DNA of 36,064 nucleotides, from contig CAIPHQ010000145.1 of assembly GCA_903864895.1 (NCBI GenBank), positions 1 through 36,064 on the forward strand, in the 5' to 3' direction. The notes under the pieces were generated by a model. It was given only the letters and a program-made list of their open reading frames with translations. It searched no databases and was not told the DNA's origin. This document shows positions 1 through 7,714 of this stretch, piece after piece. Position 1 is the first letter of the stretch. Every line of letters begins with the position of its first letter. Source of the stretch: an uncultured Rhodospirillales bacterium. GTDB taxonomy: Bacteria > Pseudomonadota > Alphaproteobacteria > Acetobacterales > Acetobacteraceae. A program made the translations under genes and the position numbers.

Positions 1-1
1 C

Positions 2-250
2 TCACACTGGGGTGAACCGCCGCCGGTGCATGTGATCGCCATGGGTGCCGCCATCGCCCATGCCGGGGAGATTGTGTATGCGGACGGACTGGATCTTGAC
101 CGCGCCGTGGTGGGCCTCGGCCAGTCCTGCCGCCTGTGCGACCGCCAGGACTGCCGCAGCCGCGCCTTCCCGCCGCTGGAACACCGGCTGTCGCTGGACC
201 CGATGACGACCGGGGCGAGCGAGTTCACGTTTGAGGTGCGGGGACGGTAG
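2..250 (+). CDS. C-terminal end of an ScfR-like (DUF2083) XRE-family regulator, partial
   Basis: The frame is open from the left edge to a TAG at 248-250, so only the last ~82 residues are in the window. The visible part has a cysteine cluster reading C-R-L-C-D-R-Q-D-C, followed by S-R-A-F-P-P. This C-x2-C-x3-DC-x2-RAFPP signature is typical of the DUF2083 C-terminal region of short-chain fatty acyl regulators, which combine an N-terminal XRE HTH, an IrrE/ImmA-like peptidase domain and DUF2083. Family members regulate propionyl/acyl-CoA metabolism such as the methylcitrate or glyoxylate pathways. The HTH and peptidase domains lie outside the window, so the role here is inferred only from the tail. 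It runs convergently toward the broken PIN toxin gene. Confidence 0.72.
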   Translation, partial: SHWGEPPPVHVIAMGAAIAHAGEIVYADGLDLDRAVVGLGQSCRLCDRQDCRSRAFPPLEHRLSLDPMTTGASEFTFEVRGR

Positions 251-274
251 GGTGTTGGACGCTTGCATGGGCTG

Positions 275-666
275 CAAGGCGGCGGCTAAATCGGTGCGAC
301 GGCAGTCCTCTCCTTTGAACAACAGCGCCGAGCCATGCGTGTTGGCCAGTGCATCGGCGGCGCAGTCGCCTAGATTCAGCCCCGCTGGGTGGCGGCCCTT
401 GCCGTAGCGCAGAAACGCCTGCCGTGCGGCTTCGGCGAGTGCTGCGTCGTGCGGCACGGCATCAATTCCGGCGAGCGCGATCAGCGCGTCAAGTTCAATC
501 CAGTTGCGGCTGTCGCTGTGCGTCCCGCCATAACCATGCTGGTCTCCAGCAGGCTGACCGCCGACAGCAGAGACCCGCCAGCCCCTGACAGACATCGCAT
601 GAACGCGTCAGCTTCCGCCTCGCGCCGCAGGATTGCCACCAGTACCGAACTGTCCACGGCAATCAC
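275..666 (-). pseudogene. PIN-domain (VapC-like) toxin, disrupted by a frameshift
   Basis: The reading frame starts with GTG at 666, overlapping the stop of the upstream HTH gene (GTGA). It encodes a clear PIN N-terminus (I-A-V-D-S-S-V-L-V-A-I) with the first acidic residue, then a conserved S-x-V-S-L-L-E-T segment, but stops after 61 residues at 481. The rest of a PIN domain continues in another frame from about position 525 downward: I-E-L-D-A-L, then R-Y-G-K-G-R-H-P-A-G-L-N-L-G-D-C, then L-L-F-K-G-E-D. These are hallmark VapC segments. One extra base between about 497 and 525 would join the halves, so this looks like a 1-nt deletion. The second frame has no stop near the expected end (about 275) and stays open into the antisense of the neighbouring gene. 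VapC toxins are Mg-dependent RNases; this copy is probably inactive unless frameshifting or a sequencing error is involved. Confidence 0.8.
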
Positions 667-1013
667 GCCGGCAAGCCATCCTGAACGTAAAGGTCACTGC
701 CGGTCAGCAACGCCTGCCCGTGGAGGCGCTCGGCGCTGCGCAGGCTCAACGCCTGCAGGCTGGCGAACAGCACGGCAGCATCAGGTTTTTCCGTCATGTG
801 GCGGCCCACCCCATGCGGGATGAATTCGGCACCCGCCGCCTCCAGCGCGTGTTGTACCGCCGCCACCGCTACCGGGGGCACGCTGTGCGCGTCCGGTGCT
901 GACTCAATTTGGCGGACAATCAAAACCGGAACAGGGGCGCGCCGCGAGATGTCCTGCTGTTCCAGCCGCAATAGCGCGCGGGCCGCGCGGATCTGAACGG
1001 GGGTGATGATCAC
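663..1013 (-). CDS. XRE/HTH antitoxin-like protein with a C-terminal extension, paired with the PIN toxin
   Basis: The 116-residue protein begins with a Cro/XRE-type helix-turn-helix (residues ~1-65): I-T-P-x-Q-I-R-A-A-R-A-L-L-R-L, ending with A-L-E-A-A-G-A-E-F-I, a pattern shared by many small HTH regulators that normally stop soon after. Here the frame continues for ~45 residues without recognisable similarity. An in-frame ATG at 797 could start this tail as a separate 44-residue product. Its stop overlaps the PIN toxin start by GTGA, so the two are translationally coupled like an antitoxin-toxin operon. I infer that it neutralises or represses the PIN partner. The HTH assignment is fairly secure; the antitoxin role rests on context. 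Confidence 0.6.
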   Translation of the reverse strand: MIITPVQIRAARALLRLEQQDISRRAPVPVLIVRQIESAPDAHSVPPVAVAAVQHALEAAGAEFIPHGVGRHMTEKPDAAVLFASLQALSLRSAERLHGQALLTGSDLYVQDGLPA

Positions 1014-1062
1014 GCGCGCAGCCTGTCGCCGCTGAGCATCCGCTCGGTACGGTTGCGACCGC

Positions 1063-2331
1063 CTACCCCGCGAGCAGCGCCATCGGCCGCACGCCCCATG
1101 TCACCCGGCCTGGCGTATGGCATGCAGGACATGCCGCGTGCCACTGCGTGTGCTCGGTCCCGCAGGCCTCGCAGCGCCATGACGGATCAGGATCGGCCAT
1201 CGCGGCCAGCCGCAGTGCGTCGCGCAGGGCCGCGCGGCCTTCCTCCGTGTCGCCGTGCTCCTGCTGCTCGATCTCGGCCAGCAGCAGGAACAGGCGCTTC
1301 TGGTTCATTCCTGCCTGCCGGGCCAGTTCCAGATGGTGCCGCGCGTCACGCAGCTCGCCTGTGTCCAGCGCCATGCGCGCCATCAGCAGGCGGCTTTCCG
1401 GGTGGTCGTAGTTGCCAGATACGATAACGCTGGCTTCTCGCGCGCGAGTGTGCGGGTCGCTGATCGGGTCCAGCACGAACGCGGCCAGTTCAGGGTGCGG
1501 ATTGGCCGTCCAGGCATCGCGAATGGCATGCACCGCGCGCGCCTCGCGCCCGGTCTGGCGCAGGCGCCGGGCGAAGGCCAATGCGGCGGGCACGAAACGC
1601 GGGCTGTCTTTCCACGCGCGCCTTGCCATCCGCAGCGCTTCCTCGGCATTGCTCTCGGCATTGGCCGCCGCCGTGGCGAATGCGTCACGCGGGGCGCGGG
1701 AATCGGCCAGCCGCAGGGCCTGTGGCCAGTTGCCGGTGCGCACGGCCAGTTGCGCGCGCTCATCGCGCAGCCACGCCCCGCCGGGGTGCACCCGCTCGGC
1801 GCGCGCTGCAATGGCAGCGGCTTCGTCCCACGCTTCACGGGTCATGGCCTGCCGGAACAGGCCGCGCAGGCCCAGCAGGGCTGCGTCGTCGCGCCCGGCC
1901 AGTTGCTTGTAGATTGCGGAGGCTTCCTCATCGCGATTGGCCAGCCGCCCGGCCTCGGCGGCCAGCAGCAATGTCTGCGGCGTATCGCCCAGCAGCTTGC
2001 GCGCCCTGGCAGCTTCCTTGTGCGCGTGGCCGCCGTCGCCCGCCGCAATCGCCACCAATGTGCGGGTCACCGCATCGTCGCCCCCGGCGCGCTGGCGGCG
2101 GCGGCGCCAGAAGCGCATCCGCGTGGGCGTGCGCCACAGCCAGCCCAGCACCTTCAACAGCGCCACCAGCAAGAACACCACAAGCGCCAGCGCCAGCACC
2201 GCCAGCGGTGTGACAAAGCTGATCGAGTAGCCCGCCAGTTCGATTTGCACCGTCCCCGGCAGCCCGGCCAGGAACCAGGCCAGCGTGACCGCCACAGCGG
2301 CCCCGATGACCAGAACAAATATGCGGCGCAT
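1063..2331 (-). CDS. hemY: HemY-like membrane protein with TPR repeats
   Basis: 422 residues starting at ATG 2331, whose A is also the last base of the upstream hemX-like stop (TGATG). The N-terminus carries two membrane segments (residues ~2-21 and ~40-62, the second rich in L/V/A), the HemY N-terminal domain. Helical TPR-like repeats rich in A-x-R and E-A motifs follow. The protein ends with C-E-A-C and C-P-A-C pairs spaced like a rubredoxin-type zinc ribbon, which enteric HemY lacks. HemY of Proteobacteria is linked genetically to tetrapyrrole synthesis but is not the Gram-positive protoporphyrinogen oxidase of the same name; its biochemical role is not settled. It is the last gene of a coupled hemD-hemX-hemY set. 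Confidence 0.88.
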   Translation of the reverse strand: MRRIFVLVIGAAVAVTLAWFLAGLPGTVQIELAGYSISFVTPLAVLALALVVFLLVALLKVLGWLWRTPTRMRFWRRRRQRAGGDDAVTRTLVAIAAGDGGHAHKEAARARKLLGDTPQTLLLAAEAGRLANRDEEASAIYKQLAGRDDAALLGLRGLFRQAMTREAWDEAAAIAARAERVHPGGAWLRDERAQLAVRTGNWPQALRLADSRAPRDAFATAAANAESNAEEALRMARRAWKDSPRFVPAALAFARRLRQTGREARAVHAIRDAWTANPHPELAAFVLDPISDPHTRAREASVIVSGNYDHPESRLLMARMALDTGELRDARHHLELARQAGMNQKRLFLLLAEIEQQEHGDTEEGRAALRDALRLAAMADPDPSWRCEACGTEHTQWHAACPACHTPGRVTWGVRPMALLAG

Positions 2332-3341
2332 CAGCTTTTGGCCGCTGCGGCCAGCGCGGCGCGGGCGTCCAGCAGCGCCTGCGCGGCACTCCGCCAATCA
2401 GCAATGGCCGCCGCCGCCGCCGCGTCCAGCCCCGACAGCGCCGCCACCGCCCCGCCCAGATCGCCGGCTTCCAGCTTCGCGTGCGCGGTGCCCAGCACGG
2501 CCGCCGAGGGCGGGCCGAGCAGCACGGTGTTGCCCTGTTTCACTGTCACCAGCGAGCGCACCTTCAGCCACATCCGCTCGGCAATGGCCTTGCCTTCGCC
2601 CGAGGGGCGGCTGGCAGCTTCGGCGGCGTCGGCCGCGGCAGGAAAAGCCAGCCGAAGCGCCGCCTCGGTGGGTGGTTTGGCATGGGCGAAACGGGCCAGC
2701 GCGGGTGACGCACCGGGGATGTCGCCCAGTGGCTCGCCAGCCTCCAGCGCCAGTTGTGCCCGCTCATATCCCAGCACGCGGGTGGCGCGCTCGGCCAAGG
2801 CGGCCTCGCCGTCTTCCAGCGCCTTCAGCCGGGCGGCCAGAGCTGCCACCTTTTCAGTCAGTGCATTCAGATCGCCGATCCCGCGCGCCTCCAGCGCCGA
2901 CACCCGGGCATCCAGCGGCGCCAGATTGACCGGCGCGGCCGCAGCGGCGGCGGCAGGCGCGGGGCGCTGCTGCAACGCTGCCAGCCTGGCTTCGAGGTCT
3001 TTCAGCCGTCCCTCAAGTCCCGTGACCCGTGCCGGGTCCACCCCGGGCGGCGGGGCGGGCGGTGACGGCTGCTGGGCGAGGCTGGCAACCTGCTGTGCCA
3101 AGTCCTGTTGTGTCCGCCACTCATAGCCCAAGCCCGCCAGCAGCAGCACGAAGCCCAGCGCGGTCAGCACCGCGCGGGCGCTGCGGCTCGGCTGGGCCGC
3201 GGCCTTGGGCGGCGCTGCCCTGGGGGCGGCGGGCGGGGCGGATGCGGCCGGTGGCGGCATGGGGGCCGGTGTGGCCATCCGGGGGCTGACTTCGGCCGGA
3301 ACCGGGGCGTCCGGTTCGGCTTGGGGGGTGAGGTCGCTCAT
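2331..3341 (-). CDS. Mitofilin/HemX-like inner-membrane protein
   Basis: 336 residues from ATG 3341, which overlaps the hemD stop (ATGA). A proline- and alanine-rich N-terminal tail (residues ~1-55) precedes one transmembrane helix (~58-74, V-L-T-A-L-G-F-V-L-L-L-A-G-L). A long alanine/leucine-rich coiled coil follows (~75-190), then a helical C-terminal domain resembling the Mic60/mitofilin end. In alphaproteobacteria this protein is encoded between hemD and hemY and is considered the ancestor of mitochondrial Mic60, shaping inner-membrane invaginations and tethering the outer membrane. The position here matches exactly. The family call rests on architecture and neighbours more than on single residues. 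Confidence 0.82.
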   Translation of the reverse strand: MSDLTPQAEPDAPVPAEVSPRMATPAPMPPPAASAPPAAPRAAPPKAAAQPSRSARAVLTALGFVLLLAGLGYEWRTQQDLAQQVASLAQQPSPPAPPPGVDPARVTGLEGRLKDLEARLAALQQRPAPAAAAAAAPVNLAPLDARVSALEARGIGDLNALTEKVAALAARLKALEDGEAALAERATRVLGYERAQLALEAGEPLGDIPGASPALARFAHAKPPTEAALRLAFPAAADAAEAASRPSGEGKAIAERMWLKVRSLVTVKQGNTVLLGPPSAAVLGTAHAKLEAGDLGGAVAALSGLDAAAAAAIADWRSAAQALLDARAALAAAAKS

Positions 3342-4066
3342 GACAACAGGGCCAAAAGTTCGTCCTGGGTTGGGTGGGCGGCAATCCGCACGCTGCGCCA
3401 CGGTGCCGCCCGTAACGGGGCGGCGACCGCCGGTGAAAGCGCCAGCGCGTCGATGCCTTGCACCAAGGGTGCGGTTCTGTCGCGTTGCAAAATGCTCATG
3501 AAAGCCCGCGCAGTGTCCGGCGAGAAGAACAATGCCGCGCGCAGCCCCCCTTCGTCCAACGCCTTCCGCCCTGCCACGGTTATTTCAGATACCGGCCGTG
3601 CGGCATAGGCGACCCTGCGGCGGACGGTAAAGCCGCGCGCCCGCAAATCCGCCGCCAGCGCCAGCCCCTGGCCCGCGCCGCTGGCCAGCAGCAGCGGCCC
3701 GCCGCCCGGCGTGCATGTGGCGGCCACCAGCGCCGCCAGCGCCTCGGCATCGCGCCCGGCACTGCGCACATCGGCAAATCCTGCATCGCGGGCACGTGCC
3801 GCCGTGGCGTCGCCGACCGCCAGCAGCAGCGTGGCGTGCAGTGACGCGGGCAAGGCGGGCAGGGCATTGGCGCTGGTGACCAGCACCGCTTGCGGCGTGC
3901 CGGGCCGGGCCAGCGCACCCGCCACCACGGCCAGCGCCGGGGCCACCACCGGCTGCCAGCCAAGGGCTGCCAGCCTGCGCGCGGTCTCGCTTGCTCCCGG
4001 TTCGGGGCGGGTGATCAGCACGCCTGCAGCCCGGGATGGCTCGGCTGCAGCAGACGATGTGGGCAT
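3338..4066 (-). CDS. hemD: Uroporphyrinogen-III synthase
   Basis: 242 residues, the usual size for HemD. It converts hydroxymethylbilane to uroporphyrinogen III, inverting ring D, in the common tetrapyrrole pathway. Visible family features are V-L-I-T-R-P at residues ~16-21, A-V-L-V-T-S-A-N-A at ~60, V-G-D-A-T-A near ~83, and L-F-F-S-P-D-T-A near ~180, alternating between two Rossmann-like lobes. HemD sequences are poorly conserved, so the hemX-hemY neighbours matter for the call. I chose ATG 4066 because longer forms run antisense into tsaD. The start sits only ~52 nt from the divergent tsaD start, and hemC, the expected preceding gene, is not there. Confidence 0.85.
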   Translation of the reverse strand: MPTSSAAAEPSRAAGVLITRPEPGASETARRLAALGWQPVVAPALAVVAGALARPGTPQAVLVTSANALPALPASLHATLLLAVGDATAARARDAGFADVRSAGRDAEALAALVAATCTPGGGPLLLASGAGQGLALAADLRARGFTVRRRVAYAARPVSEITVAGRKALDEGGLRAALFFSPDTARAFMSILQRDRTAPLVQGIDALALSPAVAAPLRAAPWRSVRIAAHPTQDELLALLS

Positions 4067-4118
4067 GGCGCGATCCGATGGCCTACATACCGGCCTTGCA
4101 CATGAAGGAACGCGCGGC

Positions 4119-5165
4119 GTGCTGGGCAAGCCCGTGCTTGGAATTGAGACATCCTGTGATGAAACAGCCGCAGCCGTGCTGGCCGCCGATGGCGCGGTGC
4201 TGGCCGAAGCGGTGCTGAGCCAGCAGGAGCATGCGGCCTTTGGCGGCGTGGTGCCGGAAATCGCCGCGCGCGCGCATCTGGCGCATCTGCCGGGGCTGGT
4301 GGCGAGGGTGATGCAGCAGGCCGGATTGGGATTTGCCGATCTGGGCGGCATCGCCGCGACCTCGGGGCCGGGGCTGATCGGCGGGCTGATCGTCGGCGCG
4401 GGCTTCGCCAAGGGCGCGGCGATGGCGCATGGCCTGCCGTTTGTGGCCGTGAACCATCTGGAAGCGCACGCCCTGACCGCCCGTCTGCCGGGCGTGGTGC
4501 CGGGAGGGTTGGCATTCCCGTATCTGCTGTTGCTGGTCTCGGGCGGGCACTGCCAGTGCGTGTCGGTGGAAGGGGTGGGCCGCCATGTCCGCCTCGGCGG
4601 CACCATCGACGATGCGGTGGGTGAGGCGTTCGACAAGGTGGCCAAATTGATGGGTCTGGGCTGGCCCGGCGGCCCGGCGCTGGAGCGTCTGGCCGCGCAG
4701 GGTGACGCCGCCCGCTTTGCGCTTCCCCGCCCGCTGTTCGGCCGGCCGGGCTGCGATTTCTCGTTCTCCGGCCTGAAGACCGCCGTCGCGCAACTGGTCG
4801 CCGCCTATCCGGCGGGCGCGCTGCCGGGGCAGGACGCCGCCGATCTGGCCGCCAGCTTTCAGCGCGCGGTGGCCGTCACGCTGGCCGACCGGGCCGGGCG
4901 GGCGATGGAGATGTTCGCCGCCCGCCATGGCGCGCGCACGCTGGTGGTGGCGGGCGGGGTCGCCGCCAATCAGGCGATCCGCGCTGCCCTGACCGCTGCC
5001 GCCACTACGCGCGACTTCAGCTTCGCCGCCCCGCCGCTGCGCCTGTGCGGCGACAACGCGGTGATGGTGGCATGGACCGGCATCGAGCGGTTGCGGCTGG
5101 GCCTGACCGATCCGTTGGATCACGCCCCCCGCCCGCGCTGGCCGATGGATGAGTTGGCCGCATGA
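4119..5165 (+). CDS. tsaD: tRNA N6-adenosine threonylcarbamoyltransferase TsaD
   Basis: 348 residues from GTG 4119, with AAGGAA at 4105-4110 as ribosome binding site. TsaD transfers threonylcarbamoyl from TC-AMP to A37 of ANN-decoding tRNAs, together with TsaB and TsaE. The N-terminus has the classic G-I-E-T-S-C-D-E-T motif (~8-16). Metal ligands H113 and H117 lie in N-H-L-E-A-H, and D312 in C-G-D-N-A. The nucleotide-binding segments S-G-G-H and F-S-F-S-G-L-K-T are present. An in-frame ATG at 4065 would overlap the divergent hemD start codon, and I consider it less likely. The stop overlaps rlmJ by ATGA. The partner tsaB lies at 23521-24183. Confidence 0.96.
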   Translation: MLGKPVLGIETSCDETAAAVLAADGAVLAEAVLSQQEHAAFGGVVPEIAARAHLAHLPGLVARVMQQAGLGFADLGGIAATSGPGLIGGLIVGAGFAKGAAMAHGLPFVAVNHLEAHALTARLPGVVPGGLAFPYLLLLVSGGHCQCVSVEGVGRHVRLGGTIDDAVGEAFDKVAKLMGLGWPGGPALERLAAQGDAARFALPRPLFGRPGCDFSFSGLKTAVAQLVAAYPAGALPGQDAADLAASFQRAVAVTLADRAGRAMEMFAARHGARTLVVAGGVAANQAIRAALTAAATTRDFSFAAPPLRLCGDNAVMVAWTGIERLRLGLTDPLDHAPRPRWPMDELAA

Positions 5166-5980
5166 ACTACCGCCACGCCTTCCATGCCGGGAACTTCGCC
5201 GACTGCTTCAAGCACGCGCTGCTGGTCTGGCTGCTGCGGGCGCTGCAACGCAAGCCCGCGCCATTCATGGTGCTGGACACGCATGCGGGCATCGGCAGCT
5301 ACGACCTGACCGCAGGCCCTGCCACCCGTACCAATGAGGCGCAGGACGGCATTTTCCGCCTGCTGGACAGCCCCGACCCGGCGCTGGCCGGCTACCTCGG
5401 CGTGGTGCGCGCACTCGGCCTGTATCCCGGCTCACCGGCCATTGCCCGGCATCTGATGCGCGCCACGGATCGTCTGGTGTGTTGCGAACTGCACCCCGAG
5501 GACGCGGGCGTGCTGCGCGCCCGGTTTGGCCGCGACAAGCAGGTCTCGGTGCATTTCCGCGACGGCTATGCGGCTCTGCGCGCTTTGCTGCCACCGCCGG
5601 AAAAGCGCGGGCTGGTGCTGATCGACCCGCCGTTCGAGCAGCCGGACGAGTTCTACCGCCTCGCCGATGCGTTGAAACTGGCACATCAGCGGTTCCCTGC
5701 CGCCGTGCTGGCGGCGTGGTACCCCATCAAGCACCGCGCCCCGCTGCGCGGCTTTCACGCCACGTTGAAAGACAGCGGCATCCGCGACATCGCCGCCGCC
5801 GAGTTCTGCCTGCGCGAACCGCTCGACCCGTCACGGCTGAACGGCTGCGGCCTGCTGGTGGTCAACCCGCCGTACCGCTTCGAGGCGGAAGCCGCCCCAC
5901 TGCTGTCGGCCCTGCTGGCGCACCTGGGGCGTGGTGAGCCGGGCGCAGGGACCGAGATTTTGCGCCTCGTCGATGAATAG
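5162..5980 (+). CDS. rlmJ: 23S rRNA (adenine-2030-N6)-methyltransferase RlmJ
   Basis: 272 residues, close to the ~280 of E. coli RlmJ (YhiR). It methylates A2030 of 23S rRNA using SAM. The N-terminus [14 protein letters not shown] is the family hallmark. D-T-H-A-G-I-G-x-Y-D (~39-48) forms the SAM-binding region, and the catalytic D-P-P-F motif is at ~155-158. The start overlaps the tsaD stop by ATGA and the end overlaps gpsA by 8 nt, so the three genes form one tightly packed unit. There is no sign of degradation. Confidence 0.95.
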   Translation: MNYRHAFHAGNFADCFKHALLVWLLRALQRKPAPFMVLDTHAGIGSYDLTAGPATRTNEAQDGIFRLLDSPDPALAGYLGVVRALGLYPGSPAIARHLMRATDRLVCCELHPEDAGVLRARFGRDKQVSVHFRDGYAALRALLPPPEKRGLVLIDPPFEQPDEFYRLADALKLAHQRFPAAVLAAWYPIKHRAPLRGFHATLKDSGIRDIAAAEFCLREPLDPSRLNGCGLLVVNPPYRFEAEAAPLLSALLAHLGRGEPGAGTEILRLVDE

Positions 5981-6932
5981 CGTGCTGGTGGCCGGTGCCG
6001 GGGCATGGGGCACCGCGCTGGCGTTGCAGGCGCACCGCGCCGGGCGGCAGGTCACGCTGTGGGCCCGCGACCCGGCCCGTGCCGCCGAAATCGCCGCCAC
6101 GCGGGGCAATCCGCGCCTGCCCGGTGTGGCGCTGCCGCCGGAGATCGAGATTGTTGCCACTCTGCGCCCGGCCGGGCTGACCGTACTCGCGGTACCGTTG
6201 CAGCATCTGCGCGGCATCGCATCTGTGCTGCCGCCGGGCGGGGCGCTGCTGTGCTGTGCGAAGGGGATCGAGTCGGGCACGTTGGCACTGCCGCTGGAAA
6301 TTCTGGCTGAGGCGCAGCCCGGCCGCCCCGCCGCCGTACTGACCGGCCCGACTTTCGCGGGCGAGATCGCCGCCGGTCTGCCCGCCGCCGCCGTGGTGGC
6401 CGGGGCGGATGAGGTGCGCACGCAGGCCGTCGCGGCGCTCGCCACCAGCAGCTTCCGGCTCTACGCCAGTGCGGATGCCATTGGCGCACAGGTCGGCGGG
6501 GCGGCGAAGAACGTGGTGGCGATTGCCGCAGGGGCCGTGATCGGTGCAGGGCTGGGCGAAAATGCCCGCGCCGCGCTGGTCACGCGCGGTCTGGCCGAAT
6601 TGGCGCGGCTTGCGGTGGCGCTGGGCGGGCGGGCCGAGACGGTGGCGGGCCTGTCAGGGCTGGGCGACCTGCTGCTGACCTGCACCGGCACGGCCAGCCG
6701 CAATTTCCGCTTCGGTCTGGCGCTGGGGCAGGGGCAGACGCCCGGCGATATTCTGGCCACCCATGCCGGCGTGGTGGAAGGCGTGACCACTGCCCCCGCC
6801 ATGGTTCGCCGCGCCACCCAGGCCGGGGCCAGCGTGCCGGTGTGTGCGGCGGTGGCCGCCGTGGTGGGTGGGCGCATCACGCTGGAGCAGGCGATGGCCG
6901 CATTGCTGGCGCGGCCGTTGCGGGATGAGTAG
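5973..6932 (+). CDS. gpsA: NAD(P)-dependent glycerol-3-phosphate dehydrogenase
   Basis: 319 residues from ATG 5973, inside the end of rlmJ. GpsA reduces dihydroxyacetone phosphate to sn-glycerol-3-phosphate, the backbone of phospholipids. The Rossmann motif G-A-G-A-W-G-T-A-L-A lies at residues ~7-16. L-W-A-R-D-P follows strand two, C-A-K-G-I and T-G-P-T-F-A-G-E-I mark the middle, and G-G-A-A-K-N-V-V-A-I-A-A-G carries the catalytic lysine. S-G-L-G-D-L-L-L-T-C begins the substrate domain. Length and order match the family. tsaD-gpsA adjacency is common in proteobacteria. Confidence 0.96.
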   Translation: MNSVLVAGAGAWGTALALQAHRAGRQVTLWARDPARAAEIAATRGNPRLPGVALPPEIEIVATLRPAGLTVLAVPLQHLRGIASVLPPGGALLCCAKGIESGTLALPLEILAEAQPGRPAAVLTGPTFAGEIAAGLPAAAVVAGADEVRTQAVAALATSSFRLYASADAIGAQVGGAAKNVVAIAAGAVIGAGLGENARAALVTRGLAELARLAVALGGRAETVAGLSGLGDLLLTCTGTASRNFRFGLALGQGQTPGDILATHAGVVEGVTTAPAMVRRATQAGASVPVCAAVAAVVGGRITLEQAMAALLARPLRDE

Positions 6933-6944
6933 CCGCGTGACTGT

Positions 6945-7370
6945 TCAGCCGCCTTGCAGCCACGGATTGACCACCGGCACGCCGGCCGCGATGAAAGGCG
7001 CCGTATCCCGTGTGGCCACCGAAAAGCCGTGCGCGGCGGCAATGGCGGCGATCTGGCCGTCGGGGACCGAGATGGCAACGCCAGCGCGGCGGGCCAGAGA
7101 CGCCATATTCGCGTAAAAATGCGCGGCATCGGCATCGAATGGCAGGACACGGGTCGAAAACAGGCGTTTCAGCACGTGATCAATGGCTGCACGTAACTCG
7201 GCCTTGCGCCTGCCATCCGGCAAATACGCCGCGCCAGCCAACAATTCCGCCATGCTGACCGATGCAATGTAAAGCGTGGCGACCGCCTGCCGGTCCAGCC
7301 ACGCGATCACCGCCAGATCGCGCCGTGGCCGCAGGATTTCCGAGACAACGTTGGTGTCAAGAACGATCAA
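6945..7370 (-). CDS. PIN-domain toxin, FitB/VapC type
   Basis: 141 residues, full length for FitB-like PIN proteins. These are Mg-dependent RNases held inactive by the partner antitoxin. The first catalytic Asp is in V-L-D-T-N-V-V-S-E (residue 5), the conserved Glu in S-M-A-E-L-L-A-G (~42), and the third acidic residue in P-D-G-Q-I-A-A-I-A (~103), with D-T-A-P-F at the end of the fold. The start ATG overlaps the antitoxin stop (ATGA). Unlike the PIN gene at 275-666, this one is uninterrupted. It ends 12 nt from the convergent gpsA. The tRNA or other RNA target cannot be told from sequence. Confidence 0.92.
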   Translation of the reverse strand: MIVLDTNVVSEILRPRRDLAVIAWLDRQAVATLYIASVSMAELLAGAAYLPDGRRKAELRAAIDHVLKRLFSTRVLPFDADAAHFYANMASLARRAGVAISVPDGQIAAIAAAHGFSVATRDTAPFIAAGVPVVNPWLQGG

Positions 7371-7606
7371 TCGAACGACACCTTACCAGCCAGATCTGTG
7401 CGCGGCGGTATGTCCAGTTCGATGCCGCCGAACGAGTCAGCGAATGCGGCCAGTTCGGACCCGATTCCGAGTTGGGCGGCCGGACGCACCGCTGCCTCCA
7501 GAATGGCGCGTACCTCGGCCTCGGTGCTGCGCCCATGCGCGGCGGCTTGCCGTTTCAGCGCGCGGTGGGTTTCGTCGGGCAGGTTCCGAACGGTCAACAC
7601 GGCCAT
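7367..7606 (-). CDS. FitA/StbC-type ribbon-helix-helix antitoxin
   Basis: 79 residues. The N-terminal ribbon-helix-helix is plain: A-V-L-T-V-R-N-L-P-D-E-T-H-R-A-L-K, followed by G-R-S-T-E-A-E-V-R-A-I-L-E, which matches the Arc/FitA pattern. The C-terminal ~35 residues should wrap the PIN toxin; they end in a short acidic/aromatic stretch as usual. It precedes and overlaps the toxin gene, the standard antitoxin-first order. Antitoxins of this type bind their own promoter, and a perfect 10-bp palindrome lies directly before the start codon. Toxin-antitoxin membership is strongly supported by the pair. Confidence 0.92.
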   Translation of the reverse strand: MAVLTVRNLPDETHRALKRQAAAHGRSTEAEVRAILEAAVRPAAQLGIGSELAAFADSFGGIELDIPPRTDLAGKVSFD

Positions 7607-7616
7607 GTGACGTCAC
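7607..7616. promoter_or_regulatory. Palindrome at the fitA start, candidate autoregulatory operator
   Basis: GTGACGTCAC is a perfect 10-bp palindrome abutting the antitoxin ATG (7604-7606 on the minus strand). It also overlaps the likely ribosome binding site GGAG. RHH antitoxins of the FitA family repress their own operon by binding short palindromes, so this is a natural operator candidate. The assignment is inference from position. Confidence 0.4.
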
Positions 7617-7714
7617 TCCGGGCAGATTGCTGTCGATGCTAGCGATTCGGCCCCTGTGCTGTCGAGACATCTCGCCCCGTAGCGCCCCGCCCGCGCATCG
7701 GCTAACCACCCGCC

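Noticed and set aside
1255-3126. A 623-codon open frame on the plus strand, antisense to hemY and hemX
   Set aside because: Low-complexity Ala/Ser/Arg/Gln composition, no family motif, and fully covered by two genes with clear families on the other strand.
4065-4118. Longer TsaD starting at ATG 4065
   Set aside because: It would overlap the hemD start codon, adds residues not typical of TsaD, and GTG 4119 has a good ribosome binding site.
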